A DNA stretch of 64,000 nt from Mariniphaga sediminis (GTDB lineage: Bacteria; Bacteroidota; Bacteroidia; Bacteroidales; Prolixibacteraceae). Shown piece after piece: positions 1 through 10,096 of this stretch. Under the pieces are notes generated by a model that saw nothing but the letters and a program-made list of their open reading frames with translations, made no database searches and was not told the origin of the DNA. Numbering within the stretch: position 1 is the first letter of the stretch; each line of letters opens with the position of its first letter. Location of the stretch: assembly GCF_003573545.1 (NCBI RefSeq), contig NZ_QWET01000006.1:274052-338051 (forward strand), in the 5' to 3' direction. The translations under genes were made by a program, and so were the position numbers.

Positions 1-907
1 TAATAGTATTATCGTCTAATTCTAATTCTTCGAGGAGTTTAAAAAGTTTACCTACTTCCTTGTCCATGCGTGTAATCATGGCTGCCCACTCTTTGTGCTG
101 AATGGGCCAGTCTTTGTCCTTATATTCTCCCAGATAAGGAACAATTAATGGACCATGAGGAATGGTATAAGCCAGGTAAAGGAAAAAAGGGGTCTCATGG
201 TTTTCTCGAACAAAATCAAGCGATCTTTTGCAGTATTCGTCAAATGAATTGGTCACTTTGTAAGGATTATTTACGATTCCGTTCGGCAAACATTTTCCAT
301 TTTCATCGTATAAACTTGCCCGTGAATAGTTTTCCTTTTTATAGTGAAAATTATTTTCCGGGTAATAGACCCTTTCCCGGTTATGGTATAAAAACTCCGG
401 ATAATAAGTGTGTGCCTGCCTTTGGTTAAGGTAGCCGAAAAACTCATCGAAGCCCATATTATTGGGTATACCGGGCTGGTTATGCAAGGCAAGTCCCCAT
501 TTGCCAAACAGGCCTGTTTTATAACCTGCTTGTTGTAACAGCATAGCAACGGTAAAATCCTCATTCTGCAGCGATTCACGATACCCTTTGTACATATTTC
601 CCCGCACACGGGCATGCCCCTGATGCTTTCCTTCCATCAGCGACGACCGGGACGGTGCACATACAGAACTGCCCGCGTAAGCGTTGGTAAACTTTATCCC
701 TTCATTCGCTATCCGGTCAATATTTGGTGTTTTAATCTTTTGCTGTCCATAAGCTCCGGTATCACCCCAATTTAAATCATCGCTGAGGATAAAAATAATA
801 TTTGGTAAATTCCTATTATTAGCCTGCGTTTTATAGCAACTACAAAAAAATAAAGAAGCAATAGAAACAAAACTTATAATCAGTGTTTTCATTCTTTTAG
901 TATTCAT
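1..907 (-). CDS. S1-family sulfatase, lipoprotein, 3' part outside window
   Basis: This is the N-terminal 302 codons of a sulfatase whose C-terminus lies beyond the window start. The frame is open from an ATG at 907 (alternative ATG at 892) to base 1. A hydrophobic signal ends in a Cys-rich lipobox near residues 18-24. An alkaline-phosphatase-type metal site (SDD, about residues 42-44) is followed by the sulfatase signature CAPSR, whose Cys is near residue 83; this Cys would be converted to formylglycine. Downstream come a GKWG motif and a GFDEFFGYLNQ stretch typical of arylsulfatase-A-like enzymes. The gene lies 10 bp after the preceding sulfatase on the same strand, so the two are probably one operon. 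Known for the family: hydrolysis of sulfate esters on glycans. The exact substrate cannot be told. No maturase (anSME) is in the window. Confidence 0.88.
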   Translation of the reverse strand, partial: MNTKRMKTLIISFVSIASLFFCSCYKTQANNRNLPNIIFILSDDLNWGDTGAYGQQKIKTPNIDRIANEGIKFTNAYAGSSVCAPSRSSLMEGKHQGHARVRGNMYKGYRESLQNEDFTVAMLLQQAGYKTGLFGKWGLALHNQPGIPNNMGFDEFFGYLNQRQAHTYYPEFLYHNRERVYYPENNFHYKKENYSRASLYDENGKCLPNGIVNNPYKVTNSFDEYCKRSLDFVRENHETPFFLYLAYTIPHGPLIVPYLGEYKDKDWPIQHKEWAAMITRMDKEVGKLFKLLEELELDDNTI

Positions 908-917
908 TTAAGATACG

Positions 918-2456
918 TTATTTTGTTTGCTTGTAATACTCTCTGTTTACCTGAACTTCGTCTAATAATGGATCGTTTATACACTTCATTTGCTCAATTA
1001 TCTTTTGATGCAAAAAATCAACAACTTCCTGTATCTCCTCGCCTGAATGGTTTATTAAATTAATATTCTCCTCAGGGTCTAGTGCAATGTGATATAACTC
1101 ATCCCGGCCAGGATCCATAAAATCACGTACCAGTTTCCAATCCTGGTTCCGATAACTTCTTAAAAATGCTGTGGCGTAGTTTATCATGCTGTACTCCGAA
1201 TAAAAATTATTATCCCAATTGGATACATTTTCTCCTTTAATTAATGGGAGAAGACTTCTTCCTCTCACAATATGCTCCTTATGATAGGGTTGCTCAACTC
1301 CAGCTATTTCAACTATTGTAGGATAAAGATCAAGTGATGAGACTGTATTTTCGATGACAGTTCCCGGCTTAACCACTCCTTCCCAATAAATAAATGCGGG
1401 AACCTTTAGTGAGTTATCATATAAATTTGGGCGGTATCCTCTTTTAATATTTTCGGTATGATAGGGTTTCGTTTTTGTTATCCACTTACCGTTTCCTTTG
1501 TGCTCAATTCCATTATGTCCCATATTGTATCCATGATCGGAAAAAAATATTATTACTGTATTTTCAAGTAATCCAAGTTCTTCCAAAGCATTGATGACGT
1601 GGCCTAAATTCCTATCCATCCCCTTGGTACTAGCCAGATATTCCAGCATACGCCTTTTTGTCTTTTCAGTATCCAGATCCGGATATCCGGGATTCGGAAG
1701 AATGGGGTCCATATTTTCGAAAGGAGCCCAGTCTGATTCTGATACGGGTAACCATTTAGTATGTGGAGCACGGGTATTCAGACATAATAAAAAATTATCA
1801 TCTGCATTCTCTTTTATAAATTTTATGGCATAATCAGCTAAAATATCGGTTGTAAATCCCTTTAGTTTTTTTAATTCTCCTTCTAGCTCCAATTCCGGAT
1901 CAACCGGGGACACTCCACCACCGGTGAGTCCCATAAAATAATCAAATCCATGGTTTGTAGGATGGTATTTTTTTTCACCATTTGCTGTCCAGTCTCCCAA
2001 ATGCCATTTTCCAACCAAACCGGTTTTGTATCCTGCCTTTTGTAAAACTTCAGCGAAAGTAACACTTTCAGGATCCAAGCCAGCATTATAAGTGGGGTCA
2101 TAAGTTAGAGAACTATGTGTTGGACTTACAATAAAATCGAAAATACCGTATTCACTTGCATAACGGCTGGTCATTATACTTACCCTGGAAGGACTACAAA
2201 CCGGTGTGGTGGTAAAAGCATTTCGAAAAATCGCCCCTTTTTTTGCCAATTTATCCATGTTGGGGGTATTGGCATTTGGATCTCCGGAAGCACCAAATGC
2301 CCATGAAGCTTGATCATCTGTTAAAATGAAAAGTATATTTGTTTTGTTGTTTAATCCAGCGTAAGAATCAATAGTGAGGACAATGCAAAACAACAAAAAT
2401 ATCACAAATAAAAATCTATCGATCAATACATAAGACACAAAGTTCATCCTTTCCAT
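918..2456 (-). CDS. S1-family sulfatase (formylglycine type)
   Basis: This 512-residue, full-length type I sulfatase has an N-terminal hydrophobic segment (about residues 12-33) that fits a signal peptide or membrane anchor for export. Visible motifs: metal-binding DDQ near 47-49, the modification signature CSPSR at 87-91 (Cys87 is the formylglycine precursor), GKWHLGD at 149-155, and FFSDHGYNMG around 304-313 for metal binding. It sits 400 bp downstream of a SusCD pair and 10 bp upstream of a second sulfatase, so it probably desulfates the glycan imported by that pair. Met4 is an alternative start. The function call is strong at family level; substrate specificity is unknown. Confidence 0.92.
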   Translation of the reverse strand: MERMNFVSYVLIDRFLFVIFLLFCIVLTIDSYAGLNNKTNILFILTDDQASWAFGASGDPNANTPNMDKLAKKGAIFRNAFTTTPVCSPSRVSIMTSRYASEYGIFDFIVSPTHSSLTYDPTYNAGLDPESVTFAEVLQKAGYKTGLVGKWHLGDWTANGEKKYHPTNHGFDYFMGLTGGGVSPVDPELELEGELKKLKGFTTDILADYAIKFIKENADDNFLLCLNTRAPHTKWLPVSESDWAPFENMDPILPNPGYPDLDTEKTKRRMLEYLASTKGMDRNLGHVINALEELGLLENTVIIFFSDHGYNMGHNGIEHKGNGKWITKTKPYHTENIKRGYRPNLYDNSLKVPAFIYWEGVVKPGTVIENTVSSLDLYPTIVEIAGVEQPYHKEHIVRGRSLLPLIKGENVSNWDNNFYSEYSMINYATAFLRSYRNQDWKLVRDFMDPGRDELYHIALDPEENINLINHSGEEIQEVVDFLHQKIIEQMKCINDPLLDEVQVNREYYKQTK

Positions 2457-2766
2457 TTTTGTAATGAATTATATATTATTCAAATCTCAGAAACCGGGGA
2501 ATCCCATCCACCATCTTATTCATATATCAATATTGTTATTAAAAACTTTAGCAGGTATTAAAATCACAAACAGGAAGAGTCCCTGCTTTCATTAATTCAT
2601 GAGCAGGATTATTATCAGCCAATGTTTTCTTCTGAAAGAATAATCAAAATTATTAGAACACTTATTTATCAACTCACTAAGATTCTTTGAAATATAAGTA
2701 CAATTAATCTTATTCAATTAATATAAAACCTAAAAAATAAACCCAGTAGAGTGCCTAAGTAAAAGC

Positions 2767-2812
2767 AAAGCCGAAATTTTCCAGACTTTAAAAGACCTGA
2801 GTTCCGGCTTTG
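2767..2812 (-). terminator. Imperfect hairpin after the SusD gene
   Basis: In the 399-bp gap between the sulfatase (start 2456) and the SusD stop (2856), AAAGCCG at 2767-2773 pairs with CGGCTTTG at 2805-2812. It lies about 44 bp past the SusD stop. It could be an attenuator giving less sulfatase than SusCD transcript. The rest of the gap is AT-rich and shows no reading frame I can support. Confidence 0.45.
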
Positions 2813-2855
2813 TCTAAATATTTATTATCAAGTGTTTATTAATCTTGCCTTTTCT

Positions 2856-4541
2856 TTAATAAGGTTTCCCTGTATTTTGAATCAACCATATTTTTGAATA
2901 TGGATGATCTTTACTTTGTCCGCCAGGCACATAAATAGTAGATTCCAATTTTCCTACTGCAACATCGTAGTTCACCAAATACTTTTCGTCTTGATTTGGT
3001 TCAGGATACATAAACCGAACTGGAAGTGCTGGTCCAAATTCGGCCACAGGACCTGCTTCAAGTGCCGGATAGCCTGTTCTCCTCCAATCAAACCAGGCTT
3101 CAACATTAAACCAGAGTGATATCCATTTTTGTTCAATTATCCGTTCCTGCTTATCTGGAGCTGTATCAATATCCACTTTGTCGTTGGAAAAATAATCTTC
3201 AAAACTAAATCCATTCACTCCGTCAGAAATTCCCCAATAGTTCAGGGAAGCAACCACTCCATTTCTGTAATGTTCTGAAGTACTCCCACTTATTGAAAAA
3301 TCTCCAAGTATTGATGCCTCGGCAAGTAGAAACTCTACTTCACTATAAGATATCAGGTTCATCTTGAGGTATTCTTCTGTATTTTTCCGAAAACGTTCAT
3401 GTAAGAACGAAATGTATGGGCTCATTTCCGAATGGTAAGAGCCTGTATCATCGCCCTTATTAAAATTCAAAGCATCCTGGGCAGCTAGTCCCATCGGTAA
3501 TCCTACATATAATGAAGTATCAACGTTACTTTGGGCTGATAAGGGGCGAAATTTCACATCGTACATTTCTCCAAATAAATTCGCAATTGATTTATCTGAC
3601 ATCTCTGTAACTTCAGAATCCCACTTGTATTGTACCGGCGTAATCCAGCGATGGAGACGTGGATCATTCAACGATTTCAGTTTATTTACTATTGTAGCAC
3701 AAGGTTTGGTCCTAAACGGAGGATTTGACTCATTTAATGGTCCCCCCGAAAATGAATTAGTCCATGTTGTACCTAAATATTTAATTTCAGCATTGTCACT
3801 ATTGTCGGTGAATGTGAAGGATGCAGCATCACTAAACTCAGATAAAATATTTATCCCAGCATCACTCATTTCATTTTTTTTATGATAAAGCCTCATACAA
3901 TATCTTAATCGAAGGGCATTATTGAATTTTCTCCACTTTACAGGGTCACCTCCATACAAAACATCAGAATTCGGAGCAATTAAAAAATCATTAATGCCAG
4001 GATTGGCAAACAGTTCATCAGCTTTTTTTAGATCTTCCAAAACTCCTTTATAAATATCCTTTTGCTCATCGTACTTTGGGAAGTACAGTTCATTATCAGC
4101 CTCTAAACTTTCAGAGTATGGGCAATCTCCAAAAAGATCTGTCACAGTTCCGAAAAGAAATGCTCTTAATGTAAGTGAAATCGCTTCAAACATCAGATTT
4201 TCATCTTTTATCGCATCCTCATTTATTATTTCCACATTTCGTAATAAATTATAGAAATTTGCCCATGATCCTCGATCCCAATTGTAATGATTAATTCTAT
4301 ATGACTGGAATTCGGTCCCCTGCTGAATATATTGCATTGCACCGGCAACATTTGAGTTCCAATCACCCATGCTGCTGTAAGTTTTTGCTGTATTTGTCAA
4401 AACATAGGTTAAAATATAGTTTGAAGATACTTCCTCAGGATTATTAGGGTCCTGATTAAGTTCTGTAAGATCAAGACATGAGAAAAGTGGTATAAACATT
4501 ATTATTGTCAATATATACAAGCTTGTTTTTATGATTTTCAT
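2856..4541 (-). CDS. SusD/RagB-like surface glycan-binding lipoprotein (SusD-like_2 type)
   Basis: A 561-residue outer-surface lipoprotein that pairs with SusC to bind oligosaccharides. The signal ends in the lipobox LFSC with Cys22 as the acylation site. The repeated helical (TPR-like) fold is suggested by the length and by the C-terminal sequence WFDWRRTGYPALEAG near residues 480-495, which is typical of the SusD-like_2 subfamily. Its start is 11 bp after the SusC stop on the same strand, the usual SusC-SusD order. The two sulfatases downstream suggest a sulfated ligand (inference). The start is the ATG that opens directly into the signal peptide. Confidence 0.92.
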   Translation of the reverse strand: MKIIKTSLYILTIIMFIPLFSCLDLTELNQDPNNPEEVSSNYILTYVLTNTAKTYSSMGDWNSNVAGAMQYIQQGTEFQSYRINHYNWDRGSWANFYNLLRNVEIINEDAIKDENLMFEAISLTLRAFLFGTVTDLFGDCPYSESLEADNELYFPKYDEQKDIYKGVLEDLKKADELFANPGINDFLIAPNSDVLYGGDPVKWRKFNNALRLRYCMRLYHKKNEMSDAGINILSEFSDAASFTFTDNSDNAEIKYLGTTWTNSFSGGPLNESNPPFRTKPCATIVNKLKSLNDPRLHRWITPVQYKWDSEVTEMSDKSIANLFGEMYDVKFRPLSAQSNVDTSLYVGLPMGLAAQDALNFNKGDDTGSYHSEMSPYISFLHERFRKNTEEYLKMNLISYSEVEFLLAEASILGDFSISGSTSEHYRNGVVASLNYWGISDGVNGFSFEDYFSNDKVDIDTAPDKQERIIEQKWISLWFNVEAWFDWRRTGYPALEAGPVAEFGPALPVRFMYPEPNQDEKYLVNYDVAVGKLESTIYVPGGQSKDHPYSKIWLIQNTGKPY

Positions 4542-4552
4542 ATTCGTAGATT

Positions 4553-7500
4553 TTAAAATTCAACATTAAGCTTAATTCCCAGCGTTCCTATCCACGGCAT
4601 TACATTATAATATTCAACACCCTGATTCCATACTCCGCGTCTGGCTCTGTACGCTCTTTCAGGATCTATATCAAGTCCTGCTGCATTCCATTGAAACATG
4701 TTAGTTGCGATGAATGAAACGGAGGAATTTTGAATATGTATTTTCTCGTTTACAGATTTCGGGAACCGGTATGTTAGCGCAATCTCTCTTAGTTTTATAT
4801 AGGTGGCATCATACAAATTCCGACTTGGAAATGGACGGTTGGCATACCGGTTTGCTCGCATAGGTGTTTGCCACTGTGTTCCCTCTCCTCCAAAATTTTC
4901 CACATAAATTTTTTCACCATTTTGTACAATCTCACGTACTCCAACATTAAAACTTGCGTCTTGAAGACGGTTATTATCTGAAGGCCAAGGAAAACCTCCA
5001 TATTCAGTTGTCCTTCCTCCTACCCATTCACCAAAAAATGCTTCCGGATTTTCTTTAATTTGTTCCTCAATACTCCTGTTTGGATCGTAGGCAATTCCTG
5101 AAAAAGTATTATCAAGTACTCCATTATGGTTGAAAAACATCATTGTTCGCGAATAGAATTCACCTCCTTGACTCCAGTCGATATTTGCATACAACGAAAA
5201 TGATTTGTAACTGAATGAAGGTTGAATACCTATGGCGAAGTCTGGATTAGCATTCCCAATTTTTACTATATTGTTTGGATCATTGTCATTCTGATACCTG
5301 CCATTAGAAGTAAGAAGTGGGTATCCATAATATGGAGAACTTTCATCTTTTACGCGCAACATTGGCTGTTCAAAAATATCCCCAATATAACCTCCTTCGT
5401 AAGTTCTAAGCATTGCTCCGTCAACAGATGCAAATTCAAAATGCGTTAACCCATCGGCAAGCTCTTTTATTTTAGTCCTGTTTTGTGTAAAATTCAAATT
5501 CATATCCCATCTAAACTTACCCGCGATAACCGGCGTAGTCTTTAGTCCAATTTCCCATCCCTTACTTTCAATGAGTCCTGTATTAATCATTTTACTTGTT
5601 GCTCCCGATTCAACCGGGAGTGAAATACTTAATACCTGATTTCGGTTTTGCACAATATAATAGGTTGTTTCCAAGCCTAACCGATTTTTCAAAAAGTAAA
5701 GATCTGCTCCCACCTCCATCGAGGTAGCCTTTTCTGGTACCAGGTTACTATTTCTGAGAGTTCCTCCCATAAATATTTGTTTAGCTGTCCCCCAGTCTTC
5801 GCCTGTGGAGAAATATTGATATAATCTATAAGGTTCAGTATCATTCCCGACCTGTGCTATCCCTCCGCGTAATTTCAGAAATGTAAGCCATTTGGGCATT
5901 GTTATCATCTCAGAAATCAACATACTTAATGATGCCGAGGGATAAAAATAGGAGCGATTATCGATGGGTAAAGTACTCGACCAATCATTTCTGGCAGTTA
6001 AATCTAAATATACCATGTCTTTAAACCCCAAAGAAGTCATTCCATATAAGCTGTAAATAGCTTTTTCTGACCAGAAACTATTGTAGGTAACACTCCCTGG
6101 AACACCATTCGAAATGGTATATAGTCCAGGGATCACTAATTGCGCTGCATCATTTTCAATTGCCTTATAATAAGAATACATTCGATTACTTGCAATAAAT
6201 GCATCCAAATTCCAAGAATCACCCAAATCTTTTTTATAGTTTAAGCTGATTTCAAAATTGGTTTCTTTCCGATATATATCTGATACATTGTAGCCTCCTG
6301 TTTCCTGTCCCATGGTACTAAAAGCTTTCTTTGATTCCCGTCCTTCAGTATACCCATCACGTGTAAATCGGGCCATCAAATTTAACTCCTTCGCTAATTC
6401 CCAATCAAATTGAACTTTTGTTGTCAACCGGTCTCGCTTGAAAGATTGTGTATTTTCATGTGCTATAAACCAAGGATTATTTTGTTTTCCTTTGTATTTC
6501 AATTGCTGAATACCTTCCTGTCCTTTAACCCAGTAGTCTTTTAAATCCAATATATTAACCTCTGCTCCCCATTCATACAAACTTCGGACTACAGCATTTC
6601 TGTCATCTCCATCAATATTTGGTCTATTTCCTGAACCAGACTCCGACCAGTTGAAGTTAGTTGTAATAGTAAAACTGTTTGTTATTTTATAACCCAGATT
6701 TAAGTTGATAGACGATCGGTTCAGATCAGTATTAGGTATTACACCAGTATTTCTTAAATCCCCAACAGACAAACGAAAATATCCTTTTTGATAATTTCCA
6801 TCAATAGCCAAATTATTAGTTGTTGTAAAACCAGTATTGAAAAAGTCTTTAAACCTATCAGGATAAGAGACTAATGGTATTTCCTCTCCATTGCTGTTCC
6901 ATTGCACCCAGTTTTCACCTGCATCTAACTGAGGCCCCCAACTCGGATTTTCTTCCTGTTGTAGTCTATGTGCACCGTCGTTTCCGGAGCCAAATTTATT
7001 TTGAACGGAAACAAAATTATATGGTATTTCAAATGTATTGGTAGTATTAAAAGAAATCCCCAAACCTTGTTTACCTTTATTTCCAGAGCGGGTAGTTATA
7101 AGAATCACACCATTACCTGCACGAGAACCATATAAAGCTGCTGCACTCGCTCCTTTTAAAACTGATACACTTTCTATATCATCAGGACTTAAATCACTAA
7201 TGGCATTTCCTAAATCGGCTCCCTGAAAAAGGTTATTAAGTTGATTTTGTACCGGAATACCATCCACAACAAAAAGTGGTTGATTATCATTATTTAAAGA
7301 GGTAGCACCGCGTATAACTATGTTAACAGTGGAGCCTGAGGTTCCGTCCATCTGATTTATCTTTACTCCCGAAACTTTTCCTGCCATGGCATTCAATATA
7401 TTTCCTTGGCTTGTTTCAGTCAATTCACTTCCTTTAACTTCGCCCACAGAATAGCCCAAGGCTTTCTTGTCGCGTTTCAACCCAAGTGCTGTTACAACTA

Positions 7501-8143
7501 CTTCGTCAATCCCGACCGTTTCTTCTTCCATTCTAACATTAATAGTTGTATGATTTCCAACAATTAATTCCTGCGACTTCATTCCTATAAACGAAAACAC
7601 CAGAATACCATTTTCAGGAATATCTGTGAGAGCGTATTCTCCGTCCGCATTGGTAACTGTACCTTGTGTTGTGCCCTTCACCACAACAGTTACCCCGGGC
7701 AGTGGTTGCCCACCGGAGTCGGTGACTTTGCCGGATACCTTCGCAGGTTGCGCTTCAGATACTACAATTCCTGAGACAGTGGACAATACGATGACTCTGT
7801 CAATAATGTAATATTTTACATTTGTGTTTTTAAACAAATCATCTAAAATATTATCGACTTTTTCCTCTCTGTAATTCGCATCCACTTTCCTGGTCAGGTC
7901 AATGGCATCACGATTATAAACAAAATCGAACTCACTATTTCCCTTTATCTCGGTAAGTACCTGCTCCACAGTGGCATCTTTTAACGAGATGGTTAATCTG
8001 GCCAATTGAGAATAGCTTTCTGATGCCACCAGGTTCAGAATTCCTACAAGGGAGAGAAGTAATGTTAGCTTCATTTTTAATCCAATTTTTTGTACAAAGC
8101 AAATAATCTTGACTCGTACATAGAACATTAAGTCTTTTTTCAT
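4553..8143 (-). CDS. SusC/RagA TonB-dependent outer-membrane transporter with STN sensory domain
   Basis: An outer-membrane importer of 1196 residues. Order of parts: N-terminal signal within the first 45 residues (a start at Met24 is possible), STN/secretin-like signalling domain about 48-121, carboxypeptidase-regulatory-like beta sandwich about 135-207 (VSGKVTDSGGQPLPG), a GIDEVVVTALG TonB-box-like segment at about 211-221, a plug to about 350, then the beta barrel to the C-terminal aromatic-rich strand. The STN domain is what distinguishes transporters that signal to FecR. FecR and an ECF sigma gene lie directly upstream on the same strand, so this transporter probably senses as well as imports its ligand. 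SusD follows after 11 bp. Confidence 0.95.
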   Translation of the reverse strand: MKKDLMFYVRVKIICFVQKIGLKMKLTLLLSLVGILNLVASESYSQLARLTISLKDATVEQVLTEIKGNSEFDFVYNRDAIDLTRKVDANYREEKVDNILDDLFKNTNVKYYIIDRVIVLSTVSGIVVSEAQPAKVSGKVTDSGGQPLPGVTVVVKGTTQGTVTNADGEYALTDIPENGILVFSFIGMKSQELIVGNHTTINVRMEEETVGIDEVVVTALGLKRDKKALGYSVGEVKGSELTETSQGNILNAMAGKVSGVKINQMDGTSGSTVNIVIRGATSLNNDNQPLFVVDGIPVQNQLNNLFQGADLGNAISDLSPDDIESVSVLKGASAAALYGSRAGNGVILITTRSGNKGKQGLGISFNTTNTFEIPYNFVSVQNKFGSGNDGAHRLQQEENPSWGPQLDAGENWVQWNSNGEEIPLVSYPDRFKDFFNTGFTTTNNLAIDGNYQKGYFRLSVGDLRNTGVIPNTDLNRSSINLNLGYKITNSFTITTNFNWSESGSGNRPNIDGDDRNAVVRSLYEWGAEVNILDLKDYWVKGQEGIQQLKYKGKQNNPWFIAHENTQSFKRDRLTTKVQFDWELAKELNLMARFTRDGYTEGRESKKAFSTMGQETGGYNVSDIYRKETNFEISLNYKKDLGDSWNLDAFIASNRMYSYYKAIENDAAQLVIPGLYTISNGVPGSVTYNSFWSEKAIYSLYGMTSLGFKDMVYLDLTARNDWSSTLPIDNRSYFYPSASLSMLISEMITMPKWLTFLKLRGGIAQVGNDTEPYRLYQYFSTGEDWGTAKQIFMGGTLRNSNLVPEKATSMEVGADLYFLKNRLGLETTYYIVQNRNQVLSISLPVESGATSKMINTGLIESKGWEIGLKTTPVIAGKFRWDMNLNFTQNRTKIKELADGLTHFEFASVDGAMLRTYEGGYIGDIFEQPMLRVKDESSPYYGYPLLTSNGRYQNDNDPNNIVKIGNANPDFAIGIQPSFSYKSFSLYANIDWSQGGEFYSRTMMFFNHNGVLDNTFSGIAYDPNRSIEEQIKENPEAFFGEWVGGRTTEYGGFPWPSDNNRLQDASFNVGVREIVQNGEKIYVENFGGEGTQWQTPMRANRYANRPFPSRNLYDATYIKLREIALTYRFPKSVNEKIHIQNSSVSFIATNMFQWNAAGLDIDPERAYRARRGVWNQGVEYYNVMPWIGTLGIKLNVEF

Positions 8144-8154
8144 ATTTTTAAATG

Positions 8155-8221
8155 CTTAATTAATAATTAAGGTTTATACCTTTATTGAACTTATGCAGGG
8201 AAGAGGGCAATCTTTCCTGCA
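8155..8221 (-). repeat. Palindrome and hairpin between fecR and susC (first locus)
   Basis: A 17-bp palindrome (CTTAATTAATAATTAAG, 8155-8171) is followed by a hairpin with 11-base arms, 8194-8204 and 8211-8221 (TGCAGG core plus one G:T pair). They fill most of the short gap between the fecR stop (8238) and the susC start (8143). The T-rich side faces the plus strand, so termination of the minus-strand transcript is not certain. RNA processing or an ECF-sigma promoter region are alternatives. Confidence 0.45.
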
Positions 8222-8237
8222 TTTTGGTTTTATATAG

Positions 8238-9353
8238 TCATAGTAATTTCCTTGTTTTGTCTTTTGATATGATAATTTTTCTTATTGAAAACGTTTGGTC
8301 ATCATTTTGCTTTGCATGAACCGACCTCCATTTAATTGGCAATGAAACGCTGAATATTTCCATAATACGATCGATGTTCTGGTCTTCAAAGGTCGCATCA
8401 AAATAGTATTCTCCTATAGTTTCATCTTCCAGAACAAATTGCACATTATGTATTTTTTCAAGTCGTTTTAAAATATTTTTGAGTTGTGCATTTTTGAAAA
8501 CATATCTTCCATTAACCCATCCCGTGTAAATCTCCAAATTATTCGTTTTCGCAATGGCAATGGTATTTTTTTGCCTGTTCAGTTTTCCGGCCTCTCCCGG
8601 CGCCATCTCATATTCAACATCCTTAGGATTTCCCTGCCCATCCAACTTTTGGATGGATATACTTCCCTCAATAAGAACTGTTTCTATGTCCTGGTTATCT
8701 TCGTATGCATTAATATTAAATGTGGTGCCATAAACCTTTACCTGCATTCCGGAGGTGGTTACCAACATGGGTTTATCCTTGTCCTTTGCCACCTTAAAGA
8801 AGCCTTCTCCGGTTAGTTTCACTTCCCTGCACGATGGTTTGTTTAAAATGGGGTACTGTATCGAGCTACCGGAATTTAACCAAATTTCAGAACCATCTGG
8901 GAGCACTGCTTTTGTCCTACCTCCGACAGGAGCAGAAACGGTATTGTAGATCCCGGTCAACCGGTCAACTTCATCGTTCTTAAATGATTGTAATTCATTC
9001 GTTTTATCAAATAACCAGATGGACGTAATTAACAACGGAATAAACAGGATTGCAGCAACTTTACTCACCCACCTTATTATTTTTCTATGTTGCGGTTTCG
9101 GCCTGAGCGTAATTTTGGATTCTTCTATTCCTAATTTTTCCCAGAAGTAATTCAATTCTTCATCGGAAAAGTCTATTCCTTTAAAGTTTAATCCATTTAA
9201 AATTGTCCTTGCTTTAACAAATTCGTCTTTGGTAAGGGAAAACTGTTTGATAAATGCTTCCTTCTCTTCTCTGTCAAATGAGTCAAAATCAATTATCGCA
9301 TTTTGAAATTTTTCATCAGCAAGTAGCTTATCGAAGTCTTTTCTGTATGACAT
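8238..9353 (-). CDS. FecR-family anti-sigma factor
   Basis: A 371-residue inner-membrane anti-sigma regulator that relays the SusC STN signal to the ECF sigma. The N-terminal cytoplasmic region (residues 1-90) would hold the sigma. One membrane span lies near 93-116 (AAILFIPLLITSIWLF). The periplasmic FecR domain runs about 140-235 and includes AVLPDGSEIWLNSGSSI. A C-terminal DUF4974-type region, about 285-355, contains the FKNAQLKNILKRLEKIHNV stretch. It lies between the sigma gene (74 bp upstream) and susC on the same strand. Family assignment is firm; the partner is inferred from position. Confidence 0.93.
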   Translation of the reverse strand: MSYRKDFDKLLADEKFQNAIIDFDSFDREEKEAFIKQFSLTKDEFVKARTILNGLNFKGIDFSDEELNYFWEKLGIEESKITLRPKPQHRKIIRWVSKVAAILFIPLLITSIWLFDKTNELQSFKNDEVDRLTGIYNTVSAPVGGRTKAVLPDGSEIWLNSGSSIQYPILNKPSCREVKLTGEGFFKVAKDKDKPMLVTTSGMQVKVYGTTFNINAYEDNQDIETVLIEGSISIQKLDGQGNPKDVEYEMAPGEAGKLNRQKNTIAIAKTNNLEIYTGWVNGRYVFKNAQLKNILKRLEKIHNVQFVLEDETIGEYYFDATFEDQNIDRIMEIFSVSLPIKWRSVHAKQNDDQTFSIRKIIISKDKTRKLL

Positions 9354-9426
9354 ACCCGAATTAAATAAATTCCTTATCTAATTCTATAGAGTGTAAAAGG
9401 AGAAAATAGTACTTCAAAAAAATGAT

Positions 9427-10059
9427 TTATTTTTTTAAAAGGAGCAAAAAAAGGTTGAACAACATGATATCCATATCTTCCATATCCTCCTTCGGAACAT
9501 CCGTTATGCCGACAGAAAGCTTTTGAAAAATTTTAGGCATACTGTTTTTTACGGATTGCTCCTTCATATCAACAATATCCGATATCTCTTTATATGTCAA
9601 TCGATTATAAAACCTCAGAAAAATAATTTCCCGCTGAATGACAGGTAAGGAGTTCAAATTCTCTATCAATCTTTCCTTTACATTATTTGATATAAACTCT
9701 TTATCAATAAATTCATTGGGCTCAAAAATTAAGGCTTTGCTATCTTTTTCAGAAATACTATCTAACGGAGCAGCGTATACCTTAGATTTTGTTGAAGCAA
9801 AAAGTCTCCGGCGTAAAGAAATGAATAAATACGCCTTTACATTAGACACCTCACCAAGTCCTTCCCTGTTCTGCCAAATACTGATAAAAAGATCCTGTAT
9901 CTGATCCCGGACAAAATCGTTAAAAGGAACTAACTTGATGCCATAGGTATACAATTTCGGATAATAAAATTTGAAGATTTCTGAAAACGATTTTTGGTCG
10001 CCAGACTTCATCGTTTTCCATAAAATACCTTCATCTGTTTTATTCACCTTTTCCGGCAT
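9427..10059 (-). CDS. ECF-type RNA polymerase sigma-70 factor (Bacteroidota FecI-like)
   Basis: A 210-residue sigma factor. Region 2 covers about 25-90 (FYYPKLYTYG, RDQIQDLFISIWQNR). Region 4 covers about 135-190 (LPVIQREIIFLRFYNRLTYKEI), with a helix-turn-helix. It heads a minus-strand cluster with FecR, SusC, SusD and sulfatases and presumably drives the SusCD operon when released by FecR. A -7-like element lies 30 bp upstream (10089-10096). The C-terminal end is rich in Leu and Lys, as in relatives. Confidence 0.93.
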   Translation of the reverse strand: MPEKVNKTDEGILWKTMKSGDQKSFSEIFKFYYPKLYTYGIKLVPFNDFVRDQIQDLFISIWQNREGLGEVSNVKAYLFISLRRRLFASTKSKVYAAPLDSISEKDSKALIFEPNEFIDKEFISNNVKERLIENLNSLPVIQREIIFLRFYNRLTYKEISDIVDMKEQSVKNSMPKIFQKLSVGITDVPKEDMEDMDIMLFNLFLLLLKK

Positions 10060-10088
10060 TTAATTAATTCTTCCTCCTTTTTGAAAAT

Positions 10089-10096
10089 CAAAAGTA
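10089..10096 (-). promoter_or_regulatory. Bacteroidota -7 promoter element for the ECF sigma gene
   Basis: The minus strand reads TACTTTTG, an exact TAnnTTTG match. The expected transcription start is near 10082, giving a short leader before the ATG at 10059. No convincing -33 TTTG box was found. Confidence 0.5.

Noticed and set aside
148..615. Short frames on both strands inside the first sulfatase
   Set aside because: They are other-frame shadows of the sulfatase reading frame, which is open from 907 to 1.
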